From the NCBI GenBank assembly GCA_025655595.1, contig JAHXIO010000002.1, positions 1 through 64,000 of the forward strand: 64,000 nt of DNA. The letters run 5' to 3'. This document shows positions 1 to 8,632 of this stretch, piece by piece. This stretch comes from Candidatus Thiodiazotropha sp. (ex Monitilora ramsayi). GTDB taxonomy: Bacteria; Pseudomonadota; Gammaproteobacteria; Chromatiales; Chromatiaceae. Under the pieces are notes generated by a model. It searched no databases, was not told the origin of the DNA, and worked only from the letters and a program-made list of their open reading frames with translations. Each line of letters begins with the position of its first letter. Position 1 is the first letter of the stretch. The translations under genes were made by a program, and so were the position numbers.

Positions 1-852
1 GAACCGGGAGTGCAGATCACCGACGGCCGCCACCCAGTGGTGGAGCAGGTGAGCCGGGAGCCCTTCGTCGCCAATGGCGTCACCCTCGATGAGAAGCAGC
101 GCATGCTGATCATCACCGGCCCCAACATGGGCGGTAAGTCGACCTTCATGCGACAGATCGCCATTATCACCCTGCTCGCCTATGCGGGCAGCTTTGTTCC
201 CGCTTCAGCCGCGCAGATCGGACCGGTCGACAGGATATTCTCCCGCATCGGTGCATCCGACGACCTGGCGGGTGGACGCTCCACCTTCATGGTGGAGATG
301 GAGGAGACCGCCAACATCCTCCACAACGCCACCGAGCAGAGCCTGGTATTGATGGACGAGATCGGCCGCGGTACCTCCACCTTCGACGGGCTGTCACTGG
401 CCTGGTCGTGCGCCGTGGAGCTGGCTACCGACATCCGCGCTTTCACCCTCTTCGCCACCCACTACTTCGAACTCACCACCCTGCCGGAGGAGTATGCGGG
501 CATCGAAAACCTTCATCTGGATGCAGTGGAACATGGTGACTCCATCGTCTTTCTCCATGCGGTAAGAACAGGACCGGCCAACCAGAGCTACGGCCTGCAG
601 GTGGCGACCCTGGCCGGCGTGCCCAAACCGGTGATCGTCCGGGCCAAGCAGCGGCTGCGCGAATTGGAGCTGAGTGCCCAGCAACACGCGGATCAACAGC
701 AGAGTCAGATACCCCTGTTCGATCTATCGCCCTGCGAGCCGGAGGTATCGGCATTGGAATCGATGTTGCAGGAGATCGATCCGGATGAGCTGAGCCCGAG
801 GGAGGCGCTGGAGGCGCTCTATCGGTTGAAACAGACGTTGGAAGAATCCTAA
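1..852 (+). CDS. mutS: DNA mismatch repair ATPase MutS, C-terminal part (5' end outside window)
   Basis: This is the ATPase end of MutS, which recognises mismatches as a dimer and recruits MutL using ATP. The open frame runs in from the left edge, so about 283 C-terminal residues are visible of a family usually near 850-870. The entry begins with the conserved [10 protein letters not shown] block. The Walker A motif [13 protein letters not shown] lies near position 120, the Walker [13 protein letters not shown] block near 355-390, and the conserved FATHYFELT near 450. A glutamine- and acid-rich tail follows, with a short C-terminal dimerisation helix. The internal GTG near position 10 is not the real start. 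No gene is visible immediately downstream in the same operon; a palindromic repeat follows. Identification is secure. Confidence 0.97.
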   Translation, partial: EPGVQITDGRHPVVEQVSREPFVANGVTLDEKQRMLIITGPNMGGKSTFMRQIAIITLLAYAGSFVPASAAQIGPVDRIFSRIGASDDLAGGRSTFMVEMEETANILHNATEQSLVLMDEIGRGTSTFDGLSLAWSCAVELATDIRAFTLFATHYFELTTLPEEYAGIENLHLDAVEHGDSIVFLHAVRTGPANQSYGLQVATLAGVPKPVIVRAKQRLRELELSAQQHADQQQSQIPLFDLSPCEPEVSALESMLQEIDPDELSPREALEALYRLKQTLEES

Positions 853-869
853 GTCGAGTCGTTTTTATA

Positions 870-1036
870 AATTTTGAATTTTGAATGGTGAATTTTGAAT
901 TGAAGTGCTCGCTTCGCTCGTTTTTGTCTCCCCTCACCCTAGCCCTCTCCCTGAGGAAGAGGGAATCGGAGTAATAAACAAGTTGTGTGCGCAGCACACA
1001 CCGCAATTCAAAATTCACCATTCAAAATTCAAAATT
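870..1036. repeat. Dispersed A/T-rich terminal-inverted-repeat element (copy A)
   Basis: Positions 870-902 and 1004-1036 are perfect 33-bp inverted repeats made of iterations of the word TTTGAATT. Inside are the words GTGCTCGCTTCGCTCG (906-921) and a small hairpin TGTGTGCGCAGCACACA (984-1000). The interior also contains a REP-like 'CCTCACCCTAGCCCTCTCCC' stretch. A related element with the same type of ends but a different interior lies at 62681-62870. There is no coding capacity; open frames across it are artefacts of the repeat. Confidence 0.8.
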
Positions 1037-1062
1037 GATAAAGAAAACCTGGAGGTTTAACA

Positions 1063-1272
1063 ATGAGTGATCATGTCTATAAAAAAATCCAACTGGTCGG
1101 TTCATCCAACACCAGCACTGACGACGCCATCCGCAACGCTATCGCCCGTGCCGGCGAAACCATCAGCAATATGAATTGGTTTGAAGTGGTAGAGACCCGT
1201 GGGCATATCGACAACGGACAAGTAGCCCATTGGCAAGTGACCATTGAGATCGGTTTTCGTCTTAAGGATTGA
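1063..1272 (+). CDS. Dodecin, flavin-storage protein
   Basis: This 69-residue protein is a dodecin, a small protein that assembles into hollow dodecamers holding flavin (FMN/FAD or lumichrome), thought to buffer free flavin in the cytoplasm. The length is typical (67-71). It has the beta-alpha-beta-beta pattern, the tryptophan of the MNWFEV segment that stacks on flavin, and the conserved glutamine in [11 protein letters not shown] good ribosome-binding site (GGAGG, about 1051-1055) precedes the ATG. It stands alone, between a dispersed repeat upstream and a hairpin downstream. Identification is confident from sequence; the physiological role is known only for the family. Confidence 0.93.
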   Translation: MSDHVYKKIQLVGSSNTSTDDAIRNAIARAGETISNMNWFEVVETRGHIDNGQVAHWQVTIEIGFRLKD

Positions 1273-1288
1273 TTAAGACAAGCGTGAG

Positions 1289-1310
1289 GGATGACCCATT
1301 CCGGTCATCC
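1289..1310 (+). terminator. Possible terminator hairpin after dodecin
   Basis: GGATGACC (1289-1296) and GGTCATCC (1303-1310) form an 8-bp stem with a six-base loop, 17 bases past the dodecin stop. Only two T residues follow, so if it terminates it is a weak intrinsic terminator. Confidence 0.4.
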
Positions 1311-1414
1311 TTGCCGCGTTTCCAGCAAAAAGTTAAGGGATACCCGCTGGATCATCAGTAATCTCCCCGATACCAATCCCCTCTCTCAACACCTAGATTC
1401 ATTGTGACAATTCT

Positions 1415-1891
1415 ATGACGGAATTTTCACACATGAACGCAAGAAAACATCCAAGAACAAAAACGTCGTTCCAGGTCACACTGATCAATAAGGCAGGATC
1501 TACCGTTCAGACTCGGATCGTCAACAACGTCAGCCATGCGGGCTTCTTCGTCTCTTCTGTAAATAATTTGAAGAAATACGATGAGTACGATCTGTTGGTA
1601 AAACGCCCTGGCACAGCAGTGTCCACGATGCTGCCGGCCCGTGTATCCCGGGTGGGTCCGGGCGGTTGTGGCTTTGAGTTTCTCAATCTGCAGGCAGAAC
1701 AACGTCAACTGCTCAATCAGTTGATCAACCCCGATTGGGATGGAAAGGATCTGCTCGAAGGTGTGATGGTGTATGGTCCATTGGAAGAGACCACAGACTT
1801 CGCCTCGTGCATGCGGCTCACCTCTCTGCTCGGCCGTCGTTATAAAAGATCGGCCAGGGCCTATCTCCTTTCAACGCAAGCAGGTTTCTGA
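1415..1891 (+). CDS. PilZ-domain protein (cyclic-di-GMP receptor type)
   Basis: This 158-residue protein has a single PilZ domain, the usual cyclic-di-GMP receptor fold. The N-terminal RKHPRTKTSF stretch supplies the RxxxR-type arginines, and NVSHAGFF corresponds to the (D/N)xSxxG motif that completes the nucleotide site. About 50 residues after the domain (after RQLLNQLI) have no recognised match. An alternative ATG six codons in (1433) would start directly at MNARKHPR and is equally plausible; neither has a strong Shine-Dalgarno. The C terminus runs almost into a palindromic repeat. The output of the protein cannot be told from sequence, although a flagellar operon lies elsewhere in the window. 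Confidence 0.8.
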   Translation: MTEFSHMNARKHPRTKTSFQVTLINKAGSTVQTRIVNNVSHAGFFVSSVNNLKKYDEYDLLVKRPGTAVSTMLPARVSRVGPGGCGFEFLNLQAEQRQLLNQLINPDWDGKDLLEGVMVYGPLEETTDFASCMRLTSLLGRRYKRSARAYLLSTQAGF

Positions 1892-1898
1892 ACGCTTT

Positions 1899-2039
1899 GG
1901 TGCGGCAGGGCCGCAGCCTACAAAAAAACCGTCGCAATCATTCATCACCGCAATTAAATGCGGAGAAATAATTTATTCGAAGTGGAAATAGTCGAGGCCT
2001 ATCCGGGAACAGTCCCGTAGGGTGCGGCCCTGCCGCACC
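1899..2039. repeat. Inverted pair of REP-like palindromes
   Basis: Two 23-bp units (1899-1921 and 2017-2039) face each other with one mismatch. Each contains a hairpin GGTGCGGC-nnn-GCCGCACC next to CTAC/GTAG. The same unit recurs at 35877, 45707, 45745 and 47770. The pair sits between the converging PilZ and FHA genes and may act as a transcription barrier. Confidence 0.75.
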
Positions 2040-2073
2040 GAATGGTTAGAAGATGTCGCGAGGGGAGTGACCC

Positions 2074-2787
2074 CTACTTCAGAAATTCGAGAGAGAGCTC
2101 GCCCAACTCGATGCGATCTCCACTATGCAGCTCCACACCACCCGCCTTGATGGGATTGCCATTGATCAGCGGGTTGTTCTCCCCTCCCACTTTCAACAGA
2201 AAATAACCCGTATGGCGCTTGTTGATCAGCACCAGATCTCCTCCCGGGTGGCCAACACTGAAAAAGGCCTTATCAACGACTTTCTCCTCTCCCCGCTGAT
2301 CGCCAGAGAGAAAACGCACCTTCGCCTCTATGGCTTCCGGTTTGGTTTGCACTTTGGGGGCGGCAGCCGGTTCGGCTGGTTTCGTCTTTTCCTGCTTAGG
2401 CTGTAGCTCCGATTGATGCACGGGCCGCAGTACCACTGTCTGATCCGAATCATTGGCCTCCTGCATCTGTTCGGCGGCAAGATAGCGCAGATGGTACTTG
2501 CCGATCTCAATCAGATCGCCATGATTGAGAAAGCGCTTAGTGATCGGTTTGCCATTGACCCGCGTACCGTTGGTACTGCCCTCATCCTGCAGTGAAAAGC
2601 CCCGGAAGACTCTTTGCAGGGTGGCGTGATGCCGGCTGACGGACTTGTCCCCCAAACAGACGGCATTCGTCTCATCGCGTCCGACTGAGATGCGCTGTTC
2701 CGTCAGCGGAAACTCCTCCGCAGGTCCGTCATCGGTGATTACGACGAGTTTTTCCATGATACGACTGCTAACCGATCCGCTATTCAT
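2074..2787 (-). CDS. Tandem FHA-domain protein
   Basis: This 237-residue cytoplasmic protein has two forkhead-associated domains, which bind phosphothreonine peptides. The first (about residues 28-105) has the full signature: VGRDE, SVSRHHATLQR and STNGTRVNG. The second (about 155-237) keeps the fold pattern (FSVGHPGGDLVLI, NPLINGNPIKAG) but lacks the SxxH core, so it may not bind phosphopeptides. A proline/lysine/alanine-rich linker joins them. The start overlaps the stop of the upstream PP2C phosphatase gene by 8 bases, so the two are translationally coupled and probably act on the same phosphoproteins. An alternative ATG at 2757 would remove ten residues. No Ser/Thr kinase is visible nearby. 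Confidence 0.85.
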   Translation of the reverse strand: MNSGSVSSRIMEKLVVITDDGPAEEFPLTEQRISVGRDETNAVCLGDKSVSRHHATLQRVFRGFSLQDEGSTNGTRVNGKPITKRFLNHGDLIEIGKYHLRYLAAEQMQEANDSDQTVVLRPVHQSELQPKQEKTKPAEPAAAPKVQTKPEAIEAKVRFLSGDQRGEEKVVDKAFFSVGHPGGDLVLINKRHTGYFLLKVGGENNPLINGNPIKAGGVELHSGDRIELGELSLEFLK

Positions 2788-3535
2788 TATTGGTGTTGTT
2801 CACCCGGGCAAGTATAACTGAAATATTATCCAGACCGCCCATACTGTTCGCCATTTCTACCAATTCATCATTGAGTTCCATCAGGTCCCCGTTAGGTTTT
2901 TCCAGGATGTTCTGGATCTGCTGATCAGACAGCATGCATGTCAGCCCATCTGAGCAGAAGAGATAGAGATCTCCCAGGCGTAAGTCCGTCTCCGCAAGAT
3001 CTGCCGCCACCTCTGGCTCGGCACCGAAGGCACGGGTAAGTACATTGGGCGGCACCCCCGCAAGACGGGCCTCATCCAGCGTTGCAAAGTCACCGTAATT
3101 GACCATCTCCTGAATCAGGGTGTGATCCGCGGTCAGTTGTTCCAGCACGCCGTTTCGCCAGCGATAGAGCCTGGAATCCCCCACATGGGCATAGGTGAGC
3201 GAATCATTTTGGAAAAGCCCGACCACAACGGTCGTCCCCATCCCCTGGTACTCAGGCGACTGCCACGATAGTTCGTGTATTGCCTGATTGACGCCGTGCA
3301 TGGCATCCAACAGATCACCGCCGCCCAGCGGTTTCTCATCAGCGGTATCCTCTTCCCGGATCAGTTGACTGACCAGGAGATCGACAGCCAGCTGACTGGC
3401 CACTTCACCGGCATTGGCTCCCCCCATGCCGTCCGCCAGAATGATCAGCCCCTCCGAGGGATCACCGCCGATCGCATCCTCATTGTGTTCCCGTACCACA
3501 CCCTTGTCGGTACGCATGGCCACATCAATGATCAA
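2780..3535 (-). CDS. PP2C-family Ser/Thr protein phosphatase
   Basis: This is a metal-dependent (Mn/Mg) serine/threonine phosphatase of the PppA/Stp1 type. The metal-binding motifs are all present: TDKGxVREHNEDA near the N terminus, LADGMGGANAGEVAS, GTTVVV, VGDSRLYRW, FCSDGLT and GLDNISVI. I prefer a TTG start at 3535, preceded by GGGAG, giving about 251 residues that begin just before the first catalytic strand. The frame also extends to an ATG at 3610, which would add 25 residues not typical of the family. The gene is followed, with overlap, by a tandem FHA gene; PP2C-FHA pairs typically belong to Ser/Thr phosphorylation circuits. No type VI secretion genes are nearby. Confidence 0.88.
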   Translation of the reverse strand: MIIDVAMRTDKGVVREHNEDAIGGDPSEGLIILADGMGGANAGEVASQLAVDLLVSQLIREEDTADEKPLGGGDLLDAMHGVNQAIHELSWQSPEYQGMGTTVVVGLFQNDSLTYAHVGDSRLYRWRNGVLEQLTADHTLIQEMVNYGDFATLDEARLAGVPPNVLTRAFGAEPEVAADLAETDLRLGDLYLFCSDGLTCMLSDQQIQNILEKPNGDLMELNDELVEMANSMGGLDNISVILARVNNTNNE

Positions 3536-3657
3536 GTGTCGCTGCTCCCGGTTTTGAGATAATGACAAACAGGCATCCGGCAAGGCCCCACTGTATGTGA
3601 GTGGGAACACAATAAAGGGAACCTACTTCGCTAAGGTAGTCGCGATACCTGCCTGTT

Positions 3658-4422
3658 TCAACGAGGTCCTTTCTCACTCAGGATCGCCTGCATTTTCGCT
3701 GCAGGTACGTAGCCGGGTACCAGTTCTCCGTTTTCCAGAAAGATGGCTGGTGTCCCAGTCACGCCGACTCTGTGACCCAAGTTATATTGATCAGCTATCG
3801 TATTTTCGCAATTCTTCTGCTCGATATCCTCTCCAGCCTTGGAGCGCGTCATGGCGTCATTCTTGTCGTCCGCACAAAAGACGTTTACCGCTTTTTGATA
3901 AGAGGGACTGCCAACACCCGCTCTGGGAAACATCAGATAGCGAACCCGGATACCCAGGTCGTTGTACTGATCGATTTCGGCATGCAGTTTCCGGCAGTAG
4001 CCACAGTCGATATCGGTAAACACGGTAACTGTGTGCTGGTAAGCCTTTTCCGGCGAGAAGATCACCATATTCTCCTCCCCCATGGCTTCGATGGCTTTGG
4101 CTTTGACCTTGGCGAGCTTGGGTGTGGTCAGATCCTGACGGGTATCGATATTGAAGAGTTTACCGTTGAAGAGATATTTGCCATCGGCGCTGACATAGTA
4201 GAGTTGGGGTCCGACAAGCACCTCATAGAGACCGGGAACCGGGGACAGCATGATACTGTCGGCGGAACGTCCGGCGAGGAGTTTGGATATGCTTTTACGC
4301 ACCTGCTCAATCTCTGCATTTTGCTGGGTGGGTGCCGCTATAGTCGAGCCGGTAAAGATGAGTGATATAACCGCTGCAAACCTCAACAGGCCGGTCGCAG
4401 TCTTTTTATCTAGTCGTTTCAT
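3658..4422 (-). CDS. dsbC: Thiol:disulfide interchange protein DsbC
   Basis: DsbC is a periplasmic dimeric disulfide isomerase that corrects mispaired disulfides and is kept reduced by DsbD. The 254-residue product begins with a signal peptide (basic MKRLDKK, hydrophobic stretch, cleavage near IAA). An N-terminal dimerisation domain precedes a thioredoxin fold with the active site CGYC in the segment FTDIDCGYCRKLH, and the cis-proline loop is TGTPAIF. A second cysteine pair (CADD...KNCENT) matches the structural disulfide of the family. It lies downstream of xerD and yajQ on the same strand; xerD-dsbC adjacency is common in gammaproteobacteria. Secure. Confidence 0.95.
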   Translation of the reverse strand: MKRLDKKTATGLLRFAAVISLIFTGSTIAAPTQQNAEIEQVRKSISKLLAGRSADSIMLSPVPGLYEVLVGPQLYYVSADGKYLFNGKLFNIDTRQDLTTPKLAKVKAKAIEAMGEENMVIFSPEKAYQHTVTVFTDIDCGYCRKLHAEIDQYNDLGIRVRYLMFPRAGVGSPSYQKAVNVFCADDKNDAMTRSKAGEDIEQKNCENTIADQYNLGHRVGVTGTPAIFLENGELVPGYVPAAKMQAILSEKGPR

Positions 4423-4425
4423 GGA

Positions 4426-4908
4426 TCAATCCCGAAAATTTTGAAATTGTAGCGGCAATCCGTAGTCGGCATCCCGCAGGAGTGCAATGACCTGCTGGAG
4501 ATCATCTCGTTTTTTCCCTGTCACCCTGACTTGTTCGCCCTGTATCTGAGCCTGTACCTTGAGTTTACTGGCCTTGATCGCCTTGACCATTTTTTTCGCC
4601 AAATCACTCTCGATTCCCTGCTTGATGACCACAGACTGACGGGCGGCGTTGAGGCTGGATTCCGGTTCACCGATATCCATACAAGCGGTGTCGACACTGC
4701 GTTTGACCAGTTTCTGTCGCAGAATATCCATCATCTGGCCCAGTTGGAACTCTTGCTCGGCGCGCAAGGCGACCTCACTCTCTTTCAGCTCAAAGCTGGC
4801 ATCCACGCCTTTGAAGTCAAAACGTGTGCCGATCTCACGGCTGGCTTGATCGACCGCATTTCTGACCTCCTGGATATCCACCTCTGAGACGATATCGAAC
4901 GAAGGCAT
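4426..4908 (-). CDS. yajQ: YajQ-family nucleotide-binding protein (UPF0234)
   Basis: The product is a 160-residue member of the YajQ family, small proteins with two similar alpha/beta domains that bind nucleotides; some members bind cyclic-di-GMP and influence transcription. I place the start at 4908 ([11 protein letters not shown]), which has GGAGGGG just upstream and gives the family length. A longer frame to 4953 has no such support. Conserved family segments include [28 protein letters not shown] and the C-terminal [13 protein letters not shown]. The gene is 3 bases from dsbC and about 80 bases after xerD. Its cellular role in this organism cannot be stated. Confidence 0.92.
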   Translation of the reverse strand: MPSFDIVSEVDIQEVRNAVDQASREIGTRFDFKGVDASFELKESEVALRAEQEFQLGQMMDILRQKLVKRSVDTACMDIGEPESSLNAARQSVVIKQGIESDLAKKMVKAIKASKLKVQAQIQGEQVRVTGKKRDDLQQVIALLRDADYGLPLQFQNFRD

Positions 4909-4991
4909 ACGCCCCTCCACGACTGGTAAAAAATTGGTTGAGGACTCTACCACAAACCGACCGGGTAACTCATATAGGAAATCTCTATTTG

Positions 4992-5906
4992 CTAACCCCG
5001 TGGATGATGGACGGCATGAAGCTGCTGTAGGCGCTCTCGTGCAACATGCGTGTAGATTTGAGTGGTGGAGAGATCGCTGTGGCCCAGCAGGAGCTGCACC
5101 ACGCGCAGATCTGCGCCATGGTTGAGCAGATGGGTGGCAAAGGCGTGACGCAGGGTGTGGGGTGAGATCGTTTTGGTAATGGCCGCCATCCGGGCATATT
5201 TCTTAATCCGATACCAGAAAGCCTGGCGTGTCATGCCCTGCCCCCTTCGGGTAGGAAAGAGATGCTGGCAGACTCTGGCGCCCAATAGTTCGTGACGGGC
5301 CTCCCTGTTGAAGCGTTCGAGCCACTGCTGCGCCTCATCGCCCATGGGCACCAGGCGCTCCTTGCCCCCTTTTCCCACTACTCTGATGACGCCCTGGGTC
5401 AGGCTCACCTGTTCCGGACGCAAGCCGATCAGTTCAGAAACCCGAAGGCCCGTGGCGTAGAGTACTTCCAACATGGTGCGATCACGGAACCCCTCAGGGT
5501 CCTCCAGGACGGGAGCATTCAGTAGCGCCTCCACCTCCGACTCGGTCAAAGATTTGGGCAGGGGTCTGCCAAGCTTGGGCGCATCGATACGGGCGGAAGG
5601 ATCGGCAGTGACCCATCCTTCACGCAGAGCGTGCTGGTAGAACTGACGCAGACAGGAGAGCAATCTTGCCGTAGAGCGGGGTTTTCGTCCCTGTTTGGAC
5701 AATTTGGCCAGATAGTCGAGCAGATCAGCCCGCTGAGCCTGCAATAGACCATAGCCCCGTTGTTCATGGAGCCAATCGACCACTTTGCGCAGATCCGACT
5801 GATAAGCTGAAAGTGTGTTTCGGCTGAGTCCGCGTTCCAGCCAGAGGGCATCGGCGAATCTCTCGATCAGTTGCTGATCCGCTTCGCCCTCAACGACATC
5901 CGTCAT
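4992..5906 (-). CDS. xerD: Site-specific tyrosine recombinase XerD
   Basis: XerD acts with XerC at the chromosomal dif site, under FtsK control, to resolve chromosome dimers. The 304-residue protein has the N-terminal SAM-like DNA-binding domain (about 10-95). In the catalytic domain the tetrad is visible: R in [13 protein letters not shown] in [10 protein letters not shown], HxxR in [15 protein letters not shown] in [10 protein letters not shown], and the nucleophile Y in TQIYTHV. Assignment to XerD rather than XerC rests on overall similarity and on its position before dsbC. Its start overlaps the ogt stop by four bases. Confidence 0.94.
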   Translation of the reverse strand: MTDVVEGEADQQLIERFADALWLERGLSRNTLSAYQSDLRKVVDWLHEQRGYGLLQAQRADLLDYLAKLSKQGRKPRSTARLLSCLRQFYQHALREGWVTADPSARIDAPKLGRPLPKSLTESEVEALLNAPVLEDPEGFRDRTMLEVLYATGLRVSELIGLRPEQVSLTQGVIRVVGKGGKERLVPMGDEAQQWLERFNREARHELLGARVCQHLFPTRRGQGMTRQAFWYRIKKYARMAAITKTISPHTLRHAFATHLLNHGADLRVVQLLLGHSDLSTTQIYTHVARERLQQLHAVHHPRG

Positions 5907-6382
5907 AATCTCCCCTCATGTCGCAGCAACCAACGTTTGATTTCTAACTTGCGGCCGCTTCGTTCACCCGCGAATCCACCCAATCCGTTTGCTGCGACAA
6001 CCCGGTGGCAAGGTATGACCAGCGGACAGGGATTGGTGCGACAGGCATTACCGACCGCCCTTGCTCCGCTGCCGATACGCGCTGCCAGTTCCCCATAGGT
6101 CAGGGTCTCACCGGCGGGAATGGATTGAAGTGCTCTCCAGACCCGCTTTTGGTATGGAGTCCCCCTCAATAGAAGATCAAGATCGAAACGGCATTTGGCA
6201 TCCGAAAGATAGTCCTCTATCGCCTGGAGAATACGACTGATTCCCGGTACCTCCTCCACATAGGAAGCCGCATCATCGTCCAGATAGGCCACACCACTCA
6301 ATTTACCCTGTTGCAATGAAATGCCCACATTGCCAAAAGGGAGATTGATCACCGCCTGAAAATGCGCACGCTCTCTGCTCAT
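5903..6382 (-). CDS. ogt: Methylated-DNA--[protein]-cysteine S-methyltransferase
   Basis: This suicide DNA-repair protein transfers alkyl groups from O6-alkylguanine (and O4-alkylthymine) to its own cysteine. The 159-residue product has the acceptor motif PCHRVV near residue 125, preceded by the helix-turn-helix segment with GNACRTNPCPLV and the arginine finger region ARAVGNA. The N-terminal domain is short, as in Ogt proteins rather than Ada. It is the first gene of the minus-strand group ogt-xerD-yajQ-dsbC and overlaps xerD by ATGA. The specific ogt symbol is by length and architecture. Confidence 0.92.
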   Translation of the reverse strand: MSRERAHFQAVINLPFGNVGISLQQGKLSGVAYLDDDAASYVEEVPGISRILQAIEDYLSDAKCRFDLDLLLRGTPYQKRVWRALQSIPAGETLTYGELAARIGSGARAVGNACRTNPCPLVIPCHRVVAANGLGGFAGERSGRKLEIKRWLLRHEGRL

Positions 6383-6817
6383 TGATGATCGCCCATGAGA
6401 AAAATAAAAAGTACCGACCTATTGCCCGAACCCAGGTCACTAACCGGCTGAAATCGAGCTCCTGACTGTCCACAGTTCCTGTGGATAACTTTGTTCATAA
6501 CCTGAACGAACTACGCGCAAGCCCGCAAGACCACTGCAATCCTTTTAAATTGTGCAAATTCTATACAATAACTATTATGTATTAATTATCAAATAGTTAC
6601 AAAAACAATTAGAAGTTGAAAGTGAGAAGTTCCCCTTAAGACCTCATTGTATGATGGCGACAGCCTGAGGTGTGTATAAAAACATTGACAGCGCGCTTTT
6701 CCTTCGTTCCATGAAATCCTAGGCTCTAGCTTCTATCCGTGCAGTGAAAACCGATGATTGCACATAGCCTACTATAGATGTTCAAATCCCCCCAAGTCGT
6801 GAGCGCCCACCCCTGCA
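6383..6817. other. Intergenic region between divergent ogt and ycgN
   Basis: This 435-base gap holds no supportable gene. A match to the DnaA-box core (TGTGGATAA, 6480-6488) lies 13 bases from TGTCCACAG. A very A/T-rich stretch (about 6541-6615) could hold promoters for the divergent genes. A single box without dnaA, dnaN or gidA nearby is not evidence of an origin. Confidence 0.5.
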
Positions 6818-7258
6818 ATGTCTGAAAACCAATCGAATTTCTGGAAAAAAACACCCCTCGACCGAATGTCCAGGCGTCAATGGGAATCCCTTTGCGACGG
6901 TTGCGCCAAGTGCTGCCTGCAGAAGCTTGAAGACGAAGAGACCCGCGAGATTTTCTTTACCAATATCGTCTGCGACCTGCTCGATACCGACACATGCCGT
7001 TGCACCGACTATGCCAACCGGTCGGTTCGGGTCCCGACCTGTGTGACGCTCAGCCTTTCCGATCTCAAGGATCCCTACTGGTTGCCGGAGACCTGTGCAT
7101 ACCGACTGCTGGCCGAAAACAAGAATCTCCCCCAGTGGCACCCATTGGTCTCCGGTGATCCGGACAGCGTTGAAGCAGCCGGGCATTCGATTCGCGGCCG
7201 TACTGTGCCCGAGGCAGAGGCGGACGATTGGGAGCATCACCTGATCGACTGGATCTAA
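6818..7258 (+). CDS. ycgN: YcgN-family cysteine cluster protein (UPF0260)
   Basis: This 146-residue protein belongs to the YcgN/UPF0260 family, which carries a conserved set of cysteines thought to bind metal or an iron-sulfur cluster (zinc/iron-chelating CxxCxxCC-type domain). Visible are CDGCAKCCLQKLED near residue 27, DTDTCRCTDYANR near residue 58, PTCV and LPETCAYRL. The C-terminal segment HPLVSGDPDSVEAAGHSI is also diagnostic. It is cytoplasmic by lack of signal or membrane segments. The gene is followed after 12 bases by a DUF3549 gene and probably shares its transcript. No biochemical function is established for the family. Confidence 0.9.
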   Translation: MSENQSNFWKKTPLDRMSRRQWESLCDGCAKCCLQKLEDEETREIFFTNIVCDLLDTDTCRCTDYANRSVRVPTCVTLSLSDLKDPYWLPETCAYRLLAENKNLPQWHPLVSGDPDSVEAAGHSIRGRTVPEAEADDWEHHLIDWI

Positions 7259-7270
7259 ACAAGGATTTTC

Positions 7271-8335
7271 ATGCAGCAAATCACCACCCTGACCGAGTTC
7301 CTCGAGGCCGGCAATCTCAAACCCCGCTTCTACGACATGGGCAGGAGGATCATTCCCCTGCCCAGGGATCAATTCCTCAGTTTCGAACAGACGGAGACGG
7401 CCTATCCCCACCCCCTGCAGCAGCAGGCCTGGATAGCGTTGCTAATGCAACCGGACGACGATGAGGCCCAGGAAGATCCGCTGATCTGGTTTATCCGCTT
7501 CCCTTTGGATGAGCAGGGAAAGCTGCTCCAAGCGGCGCGGGATGACTTTATGTTCCAACTACTCGAGCGACTGGGCAGTGCCTTAGCACCGACCGAGCAG
7601 AGACAAGAGATCGAATCTGCACTGGAACAGAGCCCCTATGCGTTTCAACCGAAGCAGGATCGATTGGCTGCTTTCCACGCCCGCATGACAGTTGAATTGA
7701 ATCTTGATCCTTCCCGCTACTACGAACACGCTATAACCTATTTTGACGGTGACCTGGGATGGGATCAGTGGTCATTCATCGGCTATCAGGGCATTGCCGA
7801 TATTGCCGCCCGTTATGCAGTGGATGGAAATACACAACGCATTTCATCGGCGATCCCTCATCTGCCGCCCACCGCGCTTGAAGCGTTGTGTCACTGCCTC
7901 GAAAACGAGGTGATTCCAGCGACCATTGCCCAGGCGCTGCTCGATCGTGCCCTGGACAGCCTGATGTCGCCAACACAAGATCCACAGATCATCACCGCAA
8001 CGTTGCGTGGTATCTCACACAGCGAATCGATGGGACTTCGACATCAGTTGATCGGCCATGTGCTAGAGCATACGATCGCCCAGCGTAGCGATGTACTCGC
8101 AGCCATTGCAGGGCGGCTCTGGGAAGACCTCAGTATCGATGACCTGCGCGGGCGCTTTCTGGAACGCCTGGCGGAAAATGAGGCCGGGCAGGATTTTTTT
8201 AACCAGATACTCGCTGACTTACTCTACCTGAGTGCCACCCGACCCTATCTACTGGGGAGCCTGAGGGATCCCGACCGTTCTGAAAACCTGAGCAAGGCCA
8301 TCGGCAGTTTTTTCGCTCATATCAAAGGCGAGTGA
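7271..8335 (+). CDS. DUF3549 family protein
   Basis: This 354-residue protein is recognised as DUF3549, a gammaproteobacterial family of unknown function. It opens with TLTEFLEAGNLKPRFYDMGRRI and keeps the family's all-helical, repeat-like C-terminal half with patterns such as AIPHLPPTALEALCHCLENE and VLAAIAGRLWEDLS. No signal peptide, membrane segment or catalytic motif is visible; an adaptor or structural role would be a guess. It is 12 bases downstream of ycgN, a pairing that suggests a shared transcript. Confidence 0.82.
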   Translation: MQQITTLTEFLEAGNLKPRFYDMGRRIIPLPRDQFLSFEQTETAYPHPLQQQAWIALLMQPDDDEAQEDPLIWFIRFPLDEQGKLLQAARDDFMFQLLERLGSALAPTEQRQEIESALEQSPYAFQPKQDRLAAFHARMTVELNLDPSRYYEHAITYFDGDLGWDQWSFIGYQGIADIAARYAVDGNTQRISSAIPHLPPTALEALCHCLENEVIPATIAQALLDRALDSLMSPTQDPQIITATLRGISHSESMGLRHQLIGHVLEHTIAQRSDVLAAIAGRLWEDLSIDDLRGRFLERLAENEAGQDFFNQILADLLYLSATRPYLLGSLRDPDRSENLSKAIGSFFAHIKGE

Positions 8336-8632
8336 TTTCTCAGGTAGAGAGAAAAAAATGCATGGTGCCTTATTAATGGGATTGGTTACCCAAGAGTAGG
8401 GTCCGCATAGATTTCTGACATTCTCTGATGGCGCTGAGCCCCACCGTCGCGATACGGATATCGGACAAAACCCACCCTCAACCCTAGACGCTTTAGTTAA
8501 CGCCAACCGCTCCCGAGCTAGCCACACAATCTGAGCAGTGTCCAAAAACTCTTGTCACCTGGCTCTGGTCCACCTCGTATTCCATTGCATAGGGACGAAA
8601 TGAATATCAAAAAGATTAGCGGAGAACGCATT
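8336..8632. other. Intergenic region, no supportable gene
   Basis: About 300 bases follow the DUF3549 gene. A minus-strand open frame (roughly 8340-8545) has no recognisable family and no ribosome-binding site. Nothing else is seen until the Fur-like box. Confidence 0.4.

Noticed and set aside
473..1021. 182-codon minus-strand frame across mutS and the A/T-rich repeat
   Set aside because: It is antisense to the mutS end and runs through a palindrome; the apparent N terminus is translated repeat.
6478..6490. DnaA-box-like TGTGGATAA as a replication origin
   Set aside because: A single exact box and one poor neighbour occur without dnaA/dnaN/gidA or a box cluster; chance occurrence is likely.
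8249..8545. 98-codon minus-strand frame in the gap before hemP
   Set aside because: It overlaps the end of the DUF3549 gene, has no ribosome site and no family I recognise; insufficient support as a gene or remnant.
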